Positions 22,420 through 22,581 of a stretch of DNA of 22,581 nucleotides are shown piece by piece (the stretch's first letter is position 1; every line of letters starts with the position of its first letter). The DNA is taken from NCBI GenBank assembly GCA_035524895.1, contig DATLFI010000288.1:1-22581 (forward strand). Reading direction: 5' to 3'. The DNA is from DATLFI01 sp035524895 (lineage in GTDB: Bacteria > Acidobacteriota > Thermoanaerobaculia > Multivoradales > Multivoraceae). The translations under genes were made by a program, and so were the position numbers. The notes below the pieces were generated by a model that saw only the letters and a list, made by a program, of their open reading frames with translations, was not told the origin of the DNA and searched no databases.

Positions 22420-22581
22420 GGTGAAAGTCTTCCTGACCAGCCTCGGCTGCAAGCTGAACCAGGGCGAGACCGATGGCATCGCGCGGCGGCTGGCGCAAGA
22501 CGGGCACCAGGTGGTGCGGCGTCTGGAGGAGGCCGACCTCCACGTCGTCAACACCTGCACGGTCACCCACAACGCCGCCCG
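22420..22581 (+). CDS. mtaB: MtaB-like tRNA methylthiotransferase, N-terminal part (cut by window end)
   Basis: The first 54 residues of a radical-SAM methylthiotransferase are present. TSLGCKLNQGETDGIARRLA and ADLHVVNTCTVTHNAAR match the N-terminal UPF0004 domain, in which Cys10 and Cys46 are two of the three ligands of the auxiliary iron-sulfur cluster. LGCKLNQ.E with NTCTVT is the MtaB (YqeV) form, rather than MiaB or RimO, so the predicted reaction is 2-methylthiolation of t6A37 in tRNAs reading ANN codons. The GTG start directly gives the conserved MKVFLTSLGC. The gene continues beyond the window. Confidence 0.88.

Overview
The window is high-GC bacterial chromosomal DNA. It opens inside the 3' third of a 23S rRNA gene and closes 54 codons into a radical-SAM tRNA methylthiotransferase gene. 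The best guess at the host is an Acidobacteriota-type organism (perhaps near Thermoanaerobaculia). The reasons are a secreted GWxTD-like plus VWFA-related protein, a beta-barrel protein, lipoproteins and signal peptides of a diderm envelope, the high GC, and frequent GTG/TTG starts. This is inference from gene content only; the rRNA would settle it.

Layout. 1-711: end of an rRNA operon (23S 3' part, spacer without tRNA, 5S, strong intrinsic terminator). 778-3119: a short-chain dehydrogenase and a sodium:solute symporter. 3107-5620 (minus): a large secreted GWxTD-like/VWFA protein whose 3' end overlaps the symporter by 13 bp. 5690-5886: a divergent control region with direct repeats, a promoter-like box and a leader hairpin. 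5927-6502: a small exported Cys-rich YHS-like protein. 6503-6927: a non-coding stretch almost filled by a 278-bp element with terminal and internal inverted repeats, the most unusual piece of the window. 6928-12018: comEC, miaA, hfq, and a TPR/SLH-like lipoprotein translationally coupled to hfq. 12115-14188: a membrane-anchored protein, an isochorismatase-family hydrolase and an exported protein, the last two joined by a GTGA overlap. 14259-16772: a Ycf46-like AAA+ ATPase and a formimidoylglutamase-like ureohydrolase.

16809-17408 (minus) is an HD-domain protein, divergent from a rhomboid-like membrane protein (17586-18365). That is followed by an M20D amidohydrolase (to 19611) and a non-coding segment with a terminator-like folded element on the minus strand (19640-19721). 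Next come a small zinc-ribbon protein, a three-copy 14-bp repeat, an orphan ParA (minus) and an outer-membrane beta-barrel protein (minus). The start of mtaB is divergent from the barrel gene.

Functionally this is mostly a housekeeping region: ribosomal RNA, tRNA modification (miaA, mtaB), RNA chaperone (hfq), DNA uptake (comEC) and amino-acid catabolism. Several envelope proteins of unknown role are interspersed. There is no phage, transposase, CRISPR array or defence cluster. The candidates for something undescribed are the two folded non-coding elements and the hfq-coupled lipoprotein.
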